In this document: in pieces, positions 35,067 through 44,781 of the stretch
Numbering within the stretch: the stretch's first letter is position 1
Layout of the letters: every line of letters begins with the position of its first letter
Position numbers and translations under genes: made by a program
The notes under the pieces: generated by a model
Database searches by the model: none
What the model saw: only the letters and a program-made list of their open reading frames with translations
Told to the model about the DNA's origin: nothing
Source: an uncultured Bacteroidota bacterium
Lineage (GTDB): Bacteria; Bacteroidota; Bacteroidia; Flavobacteriales; Flavobacteriaceae
DNA: 64,000 nt
Assembly: GCA_902518355.1 (NCBI GenBank)
Contig: CABYFY010000003.1
Coordinates: 1-64,000, forward strand
Reading direction: 5' to 3'

Positions 35067-36113
35067 ATGTTAGAAAATAAGAACAAAAACCTAACAAAAT
35101 TAGAGGATCTTGGAGAGTTCAATTTGATTGATCTTCTTACAAAAGATTTAAAAATTAAACACAAGTCAACCATAAAGTCAATAGGTGACGATGCTGCGGT
35201 TTTAGATTATAAATCAAAAAAAGTATTGGTTTCAACCGATTTTTTAGTCGAAGGAGTTCATTTTGACCTTTCATACATGCCATTAAAACACCTTGGATAT
35301 AAGGCTGTTATGGTGAATCTTTCGGATATATACGCAATGAATGGTATTGCAAAACATATTACGGTTTCAATCGCTATTTCAAATAGATTTACTCAAGAGG
35401 CCATGGAGGAATTGTACGCTGGAATTACATTGGCTTGTGATAAATATGATGTTGATTTTGTCGGTGGTGATACCACATCTTCAGTGACAGGATTAACCAT
35501 CTCTGTTACGGCAATTGGGGAGGCTAATTTAAAGGATATTGTTTATAGAAACGGGGCTAAACCCAATGATTTAATCGTTGTTTCTGGTGATTTAGGTTCG
35601 GCATTTATGGGGTTAAAAGTTTTAGAAAGAGAAAAAGAAGTATTTAAGGTCAATCCTAAGAATCAACCAGATTTAGATCAGTATACTTATTTAATTGAAA
35701 GACAATTAAAACCAGAAGCTAGAAAAGATATTATCAGACTTTTTGATGAGTTAAAGGTTAAGCCAACTTCAATGATTGATGTAAGTGATGGCCTTTCCTC
35801 CGAGCTATTACATATATGTAAACAAAGTGAAGTTGGATGTGATTTATATGAAAACAAAATACCTCTAGATCCACAGCTCATTTCAACGTGTGAAGAGTTT
35901 AAATTAAATGTTACAACATTGGCCTTAAACGGAGGTGAGGATTATGAACTTTTAATGACTGTTTCTCAAAAGGATTATGATAAAATTAAGGGTAATCCAA
36001 ACCTTACCGTAATTGGATATATTAAAGAAAAAAACGCAGGTACAAACCTTGTTTTAAGAGATAATTCAATAGTTGAATTAAAATCGAGAGGTTGGGGTTC
36101 AAAAGAAGATTAG
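35067..36113 (+). CDS. thiL: Thiamine-monophosphate kinase
   Basis: ThiL phosphorylates thiamine monophosphate to the active cofactor thiamine diphosphate. The 348-residue protein has the ThiL/PurM fold motifs: GDDAAVLDYKSKKVLVSTD (metal-binding Asp residues), LVEGVHFDLSY, NLSDIYAMNGIAKH, FVGGDTTSS, SMIDVSDGLSSELLHIC and LNGGEDYELLMTV. Length is normal, slightly longer than E. coli ThiL at the N-terminus. The next gene starts 2 bases after its stop, so the two may be co-transcribed although their functions look unrelated. No TPP riboswitch was seen, as expected with an ATG so near the promoter. Confidence 0.95.
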   Translation: MLENKNKNLTKLEDLGEFNLIDLLTKDLKIKHKSTIKSIGDDAAVLDYKSKKVLVSTDFLVEGVHFDLSYMPLKHLGYKAVMVNLSDIYAMNGIAKHITVSIAISNRFTQEAMEELYAGITLACDKYDVDFVGGDTTSSVTGLTISVTAIGEANLKDIVYRNGAKPNDLIVVSGDLGSAFMGLKVLEREKEVFKVNPKNQPDLDQYTYLIERQLKPEARKDIIRLFDELKVKPTSMIDVSDGLSSELLHICKQSEVGCDLYENKIPLDPQLISTCEEFKLNVTTLALNGGEDYELLMTVSQKDYDKIKGNPNLTVIGYIKEKNAGTNLVLRDNSIVELKSRGWGSKED

Positions 36114-36115
36114 CT

Positions 36116-39100
36116 ATGAAAAGATTTTTGTTTTTATTGATTTTATTTCTCTCTGTTTTTAACACCTACTCAGCCAATTATTATGTTTCTTCATCTGGTA
36201 CTGATAACGCTAGTTGTGGATCTGAACTCTCACCTTGTCAAACCATTCAGTACACATTAGATAATAAGATAGGTGCGGGAGACAGACTTTACATTAGAGG
36301 TGGTACTTACAGGGAAACAATTACTATCACAAACGATGGTACCGATGGAAATTTAATCACTATTCAAAATTATCCAAATGAGGTGGTTACGATCGATGGT
36401 ACAGTTGATATATCCGGTACATGGGATCCTTATAATAATGTTTCTGGCGCTTATGAACTCTCCTATGCTGGTAGTAACGACATTACTCAGCTATTTGTTG
36501 ATGACCAACCTATGGTCAACGCAAGGTGGCCAAATGCTCAGTTTAATGATGATTCTATATTTTCTCATTCAACATGGGCTGAGGGAATTGAAGGTAGCAG
36601 CTTAAACGGATCATTAAAAATCGATACTAGTGTTCACGACCCAGGAACTATTGATTTAGATGGATCCATTGGAATTTTAAATATTGGTTCATTTAAAACT
36701 TCGACCGTGGAAATTACTGGTCATAATGAAGAAACTGATGTCATTACTTATAATTCATCACATCTTAATGGGGCCTATAAGACAAAGCATCATTATTATT
36801 TCTTTGAGGGTAAAAAAGAATTCATTGATACCAATAATGAGTGGTTTCACGACAAAACAAATAATAAATTATACCTTTTTCCTGATGATGGTTCTGACCC
36901 TTCGAATAGGTCGATAAAAGCAAAAACAACTGATTATAGAGTTACTTTCAATTCTGCAAATTATGTTAAATTAAAGGGGATTAATTTTTTTGCAACAACT
37001 TTTCAAATGACGGGTAATTCTGATAATAATATTATTGAGGAATGTAATTTTTATTTTCCAAGTGCTTCTCAAAGAATGCTTGGAACAACTAACGGAGTAG
37101 GCACTCCAAATGTTACTCAACTTGGAACCGGCACACATGAGGATGACAATGATGTAGATAACAATCACATTTTAGAATGTTTGTTTGAAAATACTGAGGG
37201 AGAAGCATTGAGGATTTACGGCGATGGAAATAAAATTGAGAACAATTATTTTCATCATATTGACTGGAGCTGTTCTGATCTTGAAGGTTTGATGGTTTCT
37301 ATATATTGTGTTGGTACTTCAAATATATTTGACAATAATTCAATTCACACTACTGGTGCTTCTGCTACTGTTTTACCTGGTCGACAGTCAATTTTTAGCT
37401 ATAATAAAGTCACAAATACTGGGTTGTTGCAGTCAGATGGTGCTGTATTTCAAGGTACTAAGAATTATGTTGAGGGCTCAGTTGTTCATCATAATTATGT
37501 TTATGACACTGAAAAATATGCATTTAGATATGATGCGCCAGGTGGAGATGCGTCTGAAGCAGGAAGTTATGGAATTATGCATCATAATATAGCAGACAAT
37601 ACGAATGGTTTAATGATCAAAGGAAACAATCAAATTATTGCTCACAATACAATTATTAATACACAAAACAATAAAAATGATATTGTAATTCTTTCTGAAG
37701 GTTGTTCAAATACAAATACATGGCTATATAACAACCTTGCTGAAAAAATAGGGGCACATCGTAGTGCTACATCATTTTTACTCTCTTCGAACAGTCCAAT
37801 GCCCATTGCTGGAAATGCTGGTAGTTCAAATTATGGTTATATTGAAGATCCCGATGATTTTTGGAGAGTTTGTGTAAGTACTGACCCCTATTACAATGCA
37901 ACTGCTGGAGATGGTAGTTCACAAAATAATATAGATCAAATAAGCGTTGCAACTGCAGGCGTAACAAGAACAGGGATTACCTATAATGCTGATGTTGAGA
38001 GCTTGATCAATTACAATTCATCCACAGAAAAAATTGAATCACGTTACCATCCTACAAGTAATACAATTATTGATCAAGGAGTAACTCTAACTAATACTCC
38101 GTCAGGAACATCAACTTATGGCCCTTCATCAAATTTTAACTACTCACCAATCACTGGAAGTTCAAGACAGATGAATGAACTTATTCCACATACAAACTCG
38201 GGCTCAGCAGCAGATATTGGTGCTTTTGAAGTAGGTGAATCTTGGATAACAGGAATTAATTGGACTCCAAAATTCCATACAACAATATGGAAAAAAACAG
38301 CAGCTACAACTGATTGGAATACCGCATCAAATTGGTCAACTGGTTATGTACCCACCTCTGATGTTCATGTTATAATTCCAACAGGTGCAACTCGTTATCC
38401 TGAAATTTCTAATACTGGCGCGGCGTCAAAAAATATTACTATAAATAGTTCTGCTACATTAACCATAAATAAAGGATACGATTTGACTGTAGCTGGAAAT
38501 TTCACTAACAGAGGAACTGTTACATTAAATTCTGATGCTGATGAATTTGCTTCTATTATAGTTGGAGGCATATCTTCTGGTAATGTTGTTTATAATCGTT
38601 ATGTTAATACTGTTGGTGCTGACGAGTGGGATTTAATCGGTTCACCTGTTAATGGATTAGATATCAATACTTTTGTTTCAGACAACTCTGGTGTATTAGC
38701 TACAAATGGTGTTCAGGTAGGTATTGGAACATATAACAATAGTAATAATGACTGGTCTAATTATACAACTGACGGGTCTGGCGCTGGAAATATAAATGCA
38801 GTAGGTAGCTTTGATATTGGTAAGGGATATCAAATGGCCACTACCAGTGGAGCAACTTTAGCCTTTACTGGAACCATTGCAACTACCGATCAAACACAGT
38901 CAATCATTAATAATGATGGAAATGGTTCAGGGAGAAGATGGAATTTGGTTGCAAACCCTTATCCATCTTATTTAAATTTGAATAGTGCAGCAGATGGCAC
39001 AAATAACTTAATATCTGTAAATACGGCTATGGGTAATCAAATCATTGACGGGAGTTTTGCTGCAGTCTACGGTTGGAATCCCAACAAGTCTGGTGGTGCA

Positions 39101-39946
39101 GGTTATGATTCATATGATAATAATGATACTGCAAAATATATAGCACCTGGTCAGGGATTTTTTATAGCAGCATCAGGCTCAAGTTCCATTGATTTAGATT
39201 TTACAGAGGTAATGCAAACAGTTACTGGAGGGGATGATTTTGTTGTTGGCGACATTATGGAAAATACAGAGATTTATTTAAGGCTTTTCAACAATGATGC
39301 GTTTATTGAACAAACTCATATTCGTTTTAGAGAGAATATGACATTTGGATTAAATCCTGGTTATGATGTTGGTAATTTCAATCAAAATGCAGCAATTACA
39401 ACAAGATTGCTTGAAGACGATGAAGGAGTAAATTTTGAACATCAAAATCTACCACTATCAGCCATGGAAAATGCAGTGATTCCATTGGTTATCAATCAAG
39501 CAGCTGGTCAAGAGTTTAGAATTAACCTTCATACAGCAACAATTCCAGATCCTAATGTTTATTTGGAAGATGTTGAGGAAGGAACCTTTACAAATCTTTA
39601 TGAAGGCGATTTTGTTTACACTCCTACTAGTGATTTAGAGGGTGTTGGAAGATTCTTCATCCACATGACTGCAGATACAATGAGTAACGGAGAAGTATCA
39701 ACAAGCATGTTGAATGCTTACAAAGAAATAGATGCTAGCTACATCACTATTGAAGGATTAGCTACTCAATCAAATGAAACTAAGGTTAGTTTATATAACA
39801 TTCTTGGTAGAGAAGTATTATCCACTACTCTAAACAACAACATGGGTACACAAACGATCTCAACAGTTGGATTGTCTGCTGGTATTTATGTGATTGAATT
39901 AGAATCAGGAAGTGATAGATTAACTAAGAAATTAATTGTTCATTAA
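36116..39946 (+). CDS. T9SS type A exported beta-helix protein
   Basis: This 1276-residue protein starts with a signal peptide (MKRFLFLLILFLSVFNTYS) at the ATG at 36116; an ATG at 36092 inside thiL was rejected. Residues about 22-600 look like a right-handed parallel beta-helix of the pectate-lyase/DUF1565 type: NYYVSSSGTDNASCGSELSP, LYIRGGTYRETI, then helix turns with Asn and His ladders (NKIENNYFHHI, SVVHHNYVYDTEKYAF). A middle beta-rich region follows (TTDWNTASNWSTGYVP). The end is a type A sorting domain (VSLYNILGREVLSTTLNN, GIYVIELESGSDRLTKKLIV). Such proteins often bind or cleave polysaccharide, but no catalytic set could be assigned. Its last 15 bases overlap the convergent aminopeptidase gene. 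Confidence 0.88.
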   Translation: MKRFLFLLILFLSVFNTYSANYYVSSSGTDNASCGSELSPCQTIQYTLDNKIGAGDRLYIRGGTYRETITITNDGTDGNLITIQNYPNEVVTIDGTVDISGTWDPYNNVSGAYELSYAGSNDITQLFVDDQPMVNARWPNAQFNDDSIFSHSTWAEGIEGSSLNGSLKIDTSVHDPGTIDLDGSIGILNIGSFKTSTVEITGHNEETDVITYNSSHLNGAYKTKHHYYFFEGKKEFIDTNNEWFHDKTNNKLYLFPDDGSDPSNRSIKAKTTDYRVTFNSANYVKLKGINFFATTFQMTGNSDNNIIEECNFYFPSASQRMLGTTNGVGTPNVTQLGTGTHEDDNDVDNNHILECLFENTEGEALRIYGDGNKIENNYFHHIDWSCSDLEGLMVSIYCVGTSNIFDNNSIHTTGASATVLPGRQSIFSYNKVTNTGLLQSDGAVFQGTKNYVEGSVVHHNYVYDTEKYAFRYDAPGGDASEAGSYGIMHHNIADNTNGLMIKGNNQIIAHNTIINTQNNKNDIVILSEGCSNTNTWLYNNLAEKIGAHRSATSFLLSSNSPMPIAGNAGSSNYGYIEDPDDFWRVCVSTDPYYNATAGDGSSQNNIDQISVATAGVTRTGITYNADVESLINYNSSTEKIESRYHPTSNTIIDQGVTLTNTPSGTSTYGPSSNFNYSPITGSSRQMNELIPHTNSGSAADIGAFEVGESWITGINWTPKFHTTIWKKTAATTDWNTASNWSTGYVPTSDVHVIIPTGATRYPEISNTGAASKNITINSSATLTINKGYDLTVAGNFTNRGTVTLNSDADEFASIIVGGISSGNVVYNRYVNTVGADEWDLIGSPVNGLDINTFVSDNSGVLATNGVQVGIGTYNNSNNDWSNYTTDGSGAGNINAVGSFDIGKGYQMATTSGATLAFTGTIATTDQTQSIINNDGNGSGRRWNLVANPYPSYLNLNSAADGTNNLISVNTAMGNQIIDGSFAAVYGWNPNKSGGAGYDSYDNNDTAKYIAPGQGFFIAASGSSSIDLDFTEVMQTVTGGDDFVVGDIMENTEIYLRLFNNDAFIEQTHIRFRENMTFGLNPGYDVGNFNQNAAITTRLLEDDEGVNFEHQNLPLSAMENAVIPLVINQAAGQEFRINLHTATIPDPNVYLEDVEEGTFTNLYEGDFVYTPTSDLEGVGRFFIHMTADTMSNGEVSTSMLNAYKEIDASYITIEGLATQSNETKVSLYNILGREVLSTTLNNNMGTQTISTVGLSAGIYVIELESGSDRLTKKLIVH

Positions 39947-41224
39947 TTCTTCAATTTCTTCAATTTCTATTGGGATATCTTTCATAAGATTGATAGGTTC
40001 GCCGCTATTTTGAATTACTACATTGTCTTCAAGTCTTACACCAAACCCTTCGTCTGGTAAATAAATTCCCGGTTCAACAGTGAAGACCATATTTTCAACC
40101 ATTGGTTCGCTCAATAGCCCATAATCATGCGTATCGAGTCCCATGTGATGTGAAGTTCCATGCATAAAATATTTTTTATAGGCTGGTTTTTCTTTTGATT
40201 CATTTTGTATATCAGCTTTATCTAACAAACCTAACCCTAATAATTCAGAAGTCATCAATTTTCCAACTTCAACATGATATTCTTTCCAATCTGTTGCAGG
40301 GATTAGCATTTTTGTAGCATCATTTTTAACCCTAAGGACTGCATTATATATGTCCTTTTGTCTTTTTGTATAACGACCTGAAACAGGAATTGTCCGTGTC
40401 ATATCACTGGAATAATTTGCGTATTCAGCTCCAACATCCATAAGTATTAATTCACCATTTTTACATTGCTTATTATTTTCAATATAGTGTAAGATATTAG
40501 CATTATTACCAGATGCAATGATAGGAGTATAGGCAAACTTTTTTGAGCGATGTCTTAAAAATTCATGGATAAATTCGGCTTCAATTTCATACTCCCACAC
40601 ACCGTTTTTTACAAAATTTAAAACTCTTCTAAACCCCTTGTTTGTTATATCACAGGCTTTTTGAATAAGCTCAATTTCAACTGCATCCTTAATAGATCTA
40701 AAATGTTGAAGTATTGGATTGCTTCTTTCTTTTATTTTTTTTGGAAACTTATTTTCAATCCACTTGTTAAATCTTTCCTCTCTTGTTTCCATCTCAATTT
40801 TTGCCCTGTAATGTTCATTGTGATTGTAGTAAATAGTATCACATTCGTTTGCAACTTCATCAATTACTTTTTCCATTTCATCTAGCCAGTAAACGGTTTT
40901 AATACCACTGGTTTCATAGGCTTGTTTCTTATTTAGTTTTGGCCCTTCCCAAACGGCAATATGTTCATCAGTTTTCTTTAAAAAAAGAACCTCTCTGTGT
41001 TTTGGGTCAGATGCACTTGGACATAACATCAAAACACTCTCCTCCTGATCAACTCCACTCAGATAGAATATATCTCTATGTTGTTCAAAAGGCAATGTTG
41101 AGTCAGCACTTACTGGATATATGTCATTTGAATTGAAAAAAGCTATACTTTTTTTATTCATTCTTGACATAAAATTTTTCCTGTTTTTAACGAATAATTT
41201 TGAATCTATTTTGTGGTACTTCAT
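39932..41224 (-). CDS. Xaa-Pro aminopeptidase (aminopeptidase P, M24B)
   Basis: This 430-residue cytoplasmic metallopeptidase removes an N-terminal residue next to proline. The N-terminal creatinase-like domain contains DIFYLSGVDQEESVLML. The C-terminal pita-bread domain carries the dimetal ligands: Asp in LILMDVGAEYANYSSDMTRT (two Asp), His in FMHGTSHHMGLDTHD, Glu in FTVEPGIYLP and Glu in GVRLEDNVVI. Length matches E. coli PepP. Its stop codon overlaps the end of the beta-helix gene by 15 bases, so the two convergent genes share sequence. No terminator is seen between them. Confidence 0.94.
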   Translation of the reverse strand: MKYHKIDSKLFVKNRKNFMSRMNKKSIAFFNSNDIYPVSADSTLPFEQHRDIFYLSGVDQEESVLMLCPSASDPKHREVLFLKKTDEHIAVWEGPKLNKKQAYETSGIKTVYWLDEMEKVIDEVANECDTIYYNHNEHYRAKIEMETREERFNKWIENKFPKKIKERSNPILQHFRSIKDAVEIELIQKACDITNKGFRRVLNFVKNGVWEYEIEAEFIHEFLRHRSKKFAYTPIIASGNNANILHYIENNKQCKNGELILMDVGAEYANYSSDMTRTIPVSGRYTKRQKDIYNAVLRVKNDATKMLIPATDWKEYHVEVGKLMTSELLGLGLLDKADIQNESKEKPAYKKYFMHGTSHHMGLDTHDYGLLSEPMVENMVFTVEPGIYLPDEGFGVRLEDNVVIQNSGEPINLMKDIPIEIEEIEELMNN

Positions 41225-41285
41225 TTTATAATTTTAGATGTAATTCTACCTATGTTACATTTCAGACATTTAAAGTATTAATTTT

Positions 41286-41316
41286 TTGTCTAAGAATCTA
41301 ATCGTGCTTATTTTTG
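41286..41316 (+). promoter_or_regulatory. Promoter of the sdhCAB operon
   Basis: TTG at 41286-41288 and TATTTTTG at 41309-41316 are separated by 20 bases, which fits the Bacteroidota -33/-7 consensus. The ATG of sdhC is 18 bases downstream of the -7 box. This is the best-formed promoter seen in the window. Confidence 0.7.
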
Positions 41317-41334
41317 TATTATATATTGTGATTG

Positions 41335-41994
41335 ATGAAAAACCTTTTTTCTACATCTATTGGTAAAAAATTTGCAATGGCAATTTCAGCAATATTCTTA
41401 ATGATATTTTTGCTGCAACATTTCATCATAAATATCACATCAGTATTTAGTGAAGATATTTTTAATATGCTTTCCCATTTTATGGGAACTAATTTTTTGG
41501 TTCAATTTATACTCCAACCAATTTTAATCGCCGGAGTTTTATTTCATTTCATTATGGGTTTTTATTTAGAAATTCAAAATAGAAAAGCTGCTAAATACGA
41601 ATATCAAAAAGAAAAAGGAAGCGCTAATTCAACATGGATGAGTAGAAATATGATCACCAGTGGATTAGTAATTTTAGCATTCCTAGTATTACACTTTATT
41701 GATTTTTGGGTTCCAGAAATGAATCACAAATACATTGAATTTTTACCTGAAGATCCAAACAGGTATTTTAAACATTTGGTGCATAAATTTGAAAACCCAC
41801 TTAGGGTAGCTATGTATTGTTTAGCATTTGTTCTTTTAGCCTTACATCTGCTTCATGGTTTTACATCATCTCTAAGATCGATGGGAACAAATAAAAGATA
41901 TGTTGCGTCTGCAAAAACAGCAGGAATAATTTATAGTATTGGAATCCCTTTGGGTTTCTGTGTAATTGCAATATTTCATTATTTAAATCAATAG
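41335..41994 (+). CDS. sdhC: Succinate dehydrogenase/fumarate reductase cytochrome b subunit
   Basis: This 219-residue membrane subunit anchors SdhA and SdhB and passes electrons to menaquinone. It has about five hydrophobic helices (FAMAISAIFLMIFLLQHFII, FLVQFILQPILIAGVLFHFI, MITSGLVILAFLVLHFIDFW, VAMYCLAFVLLALHLLHGF and a C-terminal one) with histidines placed for two haems, as in type B enzymes. The ATG at 41335 is preferred to the TTG one codon upstream. It is followed by sdhA after 9 bases. The promoter lies directly upstream. Confidence 0.95.
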   Translation: MKNLFSTSIGKKFAMAISAIFLMIFLLQHFIINITSVFSEDIFNMLSHFMGTNFLVQFILQPILIAGVLFHFIMGFYLEIQNRKAAKYEYQKEKGSANSTWMSRNMITSGLVILAFLVLHFIDFWVPEMNHKYIEFLPEDPNRYFKHLVHKFENPLRVAMYCLAFVLLALHLLHGFTSSLRSMGTNKRYVASAKTAGIIYSIGIPLGFCVIAIFHYLNQ

Positions 41995-42003
41995 AAAACA
42001 GTT

Positions 42004-44028
42004 ATGACAAATAGTAAAAACGGTTTTTCGAAGATTTTAAAATCAAATGTACCAGACGGTCCAATTGATAAAAAATGGACATCTCATAAAAATAAAATTA
42101 ATCTTGTCAGTCCAGCCAACAAAAGAAATCTTGATGTAATTGTTGTAGGAACTGGCTTGGCAGGAGGTTCTGCAGCTGCTACTTTGGCTGAGCTTGGATA
42201 TAATGTCAAGGCATTTTGTTTTCAAGACTCACCTAGAAGAGCTCACTCCATTGCAGCTCAAGGTGGAATAAACGCAGCAAAAAATTATCAAGGAGATGGT
42301 GATTCTGTTTACAGACTATTTTATGATACTGTAAAAGGTGGGGATTACAGGTCAAGAGAAGAAAATGTTTATCGATTAGCTGAAGTTTCTGCTAATATTA
42401 TTGATCAGTGTGTAGCTCAGGGAGTCCCTTTTGCACGTGATTATGGTGGATTACTAGATAATAGATCATTTGGAGGTGTTTTAGTTTCTAGAACATTTTA
42501 CGCCAAAGGGCAAACAGGCCAACAACTTTTATTAGGGGCCTACTCAGCGATGAATCGTCAGATAGCCAGAGGTAAGATTAAAATGTATAATAGACATGAG
42601 ATGCTTGATATAGTTTTAGTTGACGGTAAAGCTAGGGGAATCATTGCAAGAAATTTAGTAACAGGAGAAATCGAAAGACATTCAGCTCACGCAGTTGTTT
42701 TAGGTTCAGGAGGTTACGGTAACGTGTTTTATCTTTCTACCAATGCAATGGGAAGTAATGTAACTGCTGCTTGGAAAGCACATAAACGGGGAGCTTTTTT
42801 TGCAAATCCATGTTTCACTCAAATACATCCAACATGTATTCCTGTCTCAGGTGATCATCAATCTAAATTAACTTTAATGTCTGAATCCCTTAGAAATGAC
42901 GGCAGAATATGGGTGCCAAAAAATAAAAAAGATGCTGAGGCAGTAAGAGAAGGCTCATTAAGTCCGACAGAGATCCCAGAAGAAAATCGAGACTATTTTC
43001 TTGAAAGAAGGTATCCTGCGTTTGGAAATTTAGTTCCAAGAGATGTAGCGTCAAGAGCCGCCAAAGAAAGATGCGACGCAGGCTTTGGTGTTAATAAAAC
43101 TGGTGAAGCTGTATACTTAGATTTTGCTTCAGCTATAATTAGATATGGAAAGGAGCAGGCACTTGTTAATGGTCAAGACGATTCTGATAACGAATTAGTA
43201 CAAAAACTAGGAAAAGAAGTTGTCAAAAAGAAATACGGAAATTTATTCCAGATGTATGAAAAGATTGTTGATCAAAACCCTTACGAAACTCCGATGATGA
43301 TTTATCCCGCTGTACACTATACAATGGGCGGTGTATGGGTCGATTATAATCTTATGACTACTGTTCCAGGACTTTATGCAATTGGAGAAGCAAATTTTTC
43401 AGATCATGGATCAAATAGATTAGGAGCATCTGCTCTAATGCAAGGGTTGGCTGACGGTTATTTTGTTTTACCATACACAATTGGAGATTATCTTTCAAAG
43501 GATATTTCTACCGGTCCCATTCCAAATGACAGCAAAGAATTTTTATCAGCTGAGAAAGAAGTAAAAGAAAAAATCGAATTTTTTGTTTCTAATAATGGTT
43601 CAAAATCTGTTGATTATTTTCATAAAAAGCTTGGTAAAATAATGTGGAATAAATGTGGAATGGCTAGAACGAAAGAAACATTAAAAGAAGCTATTGACGA
43701 TATAAGTAGCTTGAGAAAAGAATTTTATAAAGACGTCAAGGTTCCTGGATTTTCTGACCAGTTTAACGAAGAGTTAGCAAAAGCGGGTAGAGTTTCAGAC
43801 TTTTTGGAATTAGGAGAATTATTTGCAAAAGATGCACTGCAAAGAGAAGAGTCTTGTGGTGGACATTTTAGAGAGGAATATCAAACACCTGAGGGAGAAG
43901 CAAAAAGAAGAAAAGAATTTCAATATGTATCGGCATGGGAATATAAAGGCGAGCCTAAAGATGCTGAATTACACAAAGAGAAATTAGTCTATCATAATAT
44001 AGAGGTTAAAGAAAGAAGTTATAAATAA
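42004..44028 (+). CDS. sdhA: Succinate dehydrogenase/fumarate reductase flavoprotein subunit
   Basis: This 674-residue subunit holds covalent FAD and oxidises succinate in the TCA cycle. The FAD-binding Rossmann motif is [20 protein letters not shown] (about residues 45-64). The flavin-linked His is in [20 protein letters not shown]. Substrate-binding and catalytic motifs include [32 protein letters not shown] and [20 protein letters not shown]. Length matches the type B (menaquinone-linked) enzymes. It is between sdhC and sdhB with gaps of 9 and 6 bases. Confidence 0.97.
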   Translation: MTNSKNGFSKILKSNVPDGPIDKKWTSHKNKINLVSPANKRNLDVIVVGTGLAGGSAAATLAELGYNVKAFCFQDSPRRAHSIAAQGGINAAKNYQGDGDSVYRLFYDTVKGGDYRSREENVYRLAEVSANIIDQCVAQGVPFARDYGGLLDNRSFGGVLVSRTFYAKGQTGQQLLLGAYSAMNRQIARGKIKMYNRHEMLDIVLVDGKARGIIARNLVTGEIERHSAHAVVLGSGGYGNVFYLSTNAMGSNVTAAWKAHKRGAFFANPCFTQIHPTCIPVSGDHQSKLTLMSESLRNDGRIWVPKNKKDAEAVREGSLSPTEIPEENRDYFLERRYPAFGNLVPRDVASRAAKERCDAGFGVNKTGEAVYLDFASAIIRYGKEQALVNGQDDSDNELVQKLGKEVVKKKYGNLFQMYEKIVDQNPYETPMMIYPAVHYTMGGVWVDYNLMTTVPGLYAIGEANFSDHGSNRLGASALMQGLADGYFVLPYTIGDYLSKDISTGPIPNDSKEFLSAEKEVKEKIEFFVSNNGSKSVDYFHKKLGKIMWNKCGMARTKETLKEAIDDISSLRKEFYKDVKVPGFSDQFNEELAKAGRVSDFLELGELFAKDALQREESCGGHFREEYQTPEGEAKRRKEFQYVSAWEYKGEPKDAELHKEKLVYHNIEVKERSYK

Positions 44029-44034
44029 TATCAT

Positions 44035-44781
44035 ATGAAGTTAAAGCTTAAAATATGGAGACAAAAAAATTCAGAGTCAAAGGGTAAAATCATTGACTAT
44101 GATATCGAAAATATCTCTCCTGACATGTCCTTTCTTGAAATGTTAGACGTGTTAAATGCCGATTTGATTTCAAAAGATGAAGACCCTGTTTCGTTTGATC
44201 ATGATTGCCGTGAAGGTATATGTGGTTCATGTTCTTTATTTATTAACGGACAGGCACACGGTCCGGACAGACTCGTTACAACTTGTCAACTACATATGAG
44301 AAAATTTAAAGATGGTGATACAATTTATATTGAACCATTCAGAGCAAAAGCATTTCCGGTTATTAAAGACCTGGTTGTCGATAGAAGTGCATTTGATAGA
44401 ATTCAACATGCGGGTGGTTATATCTCGGTAAACACTTCAGGTAATACCCAGGATGCAAATTCAATTCCGATTAACAAAGATGATGCTGATTCAGCTTTTG
44501 ATGCTGCTACCTGTATTGGTTGCGGTGCATGTGTTGCTGCCTGTAAAAATTCTTCAGCAATGTTGTTTGTTGGCGCAAAAGTTTCTCAATATTCTCTATT
44601 GCCTCAAGGTCAGACAGAAGCTTCCAGAAGAGTCGTTAATATGGTTAATCAAATGGATTTAGAAGGCTTTGGGAATTGCTCTAACACTGGTGCATGTGAG
44701 GTTGAATGTCCAAAAGGAATATCACTTGATAATATTGCAAGAATGAATAGGGAGTTGCTAAAAGCCTCAGTCAAAAAATAA
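44035..44781 (+). CDS. sdhB: Succinate dehydrogenase/fumarate reductase iron-sulfur subunit
   Basis: This 248-residue subunit carries three Fe-S clusters linking FAD to the membrane quinone site. The [2Fe-2S] cluster motif is [20 protein letters not shown] plus a later TCQLH cysteine. The [4Fe-4S] motif is [13 protein letters not shown]. The remaining cluster region is [15 protein letters not shown]. These clusters would be supplied by the suf system encoded at 27118-34948. Its stop codon abuts the stop of the minus-strand lipoprotein gene with no intervening base. Confidence 0.97.
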   Translation: MKLKLKIWRQKNSESKGKIIDYDIENISPDMSFLEMLDVLNADLISKDEDPVSFDHDCREGICGSCSLFINGQAHGPDRLVTTCQLHMRKFKDGDTIYIEPFRAKAFPVIKDLVVDRSAFDRIQHAGGYISVNTSGNTQDANSIPINKDDADSAFDAATCIGCGACVAACKNSSAMLFVGAKVSQYSLLPQGQTEASRRVVNMVNQMDLEGFGNCSNTGACEVECPKGISLDNIARMNRELLKASVKK

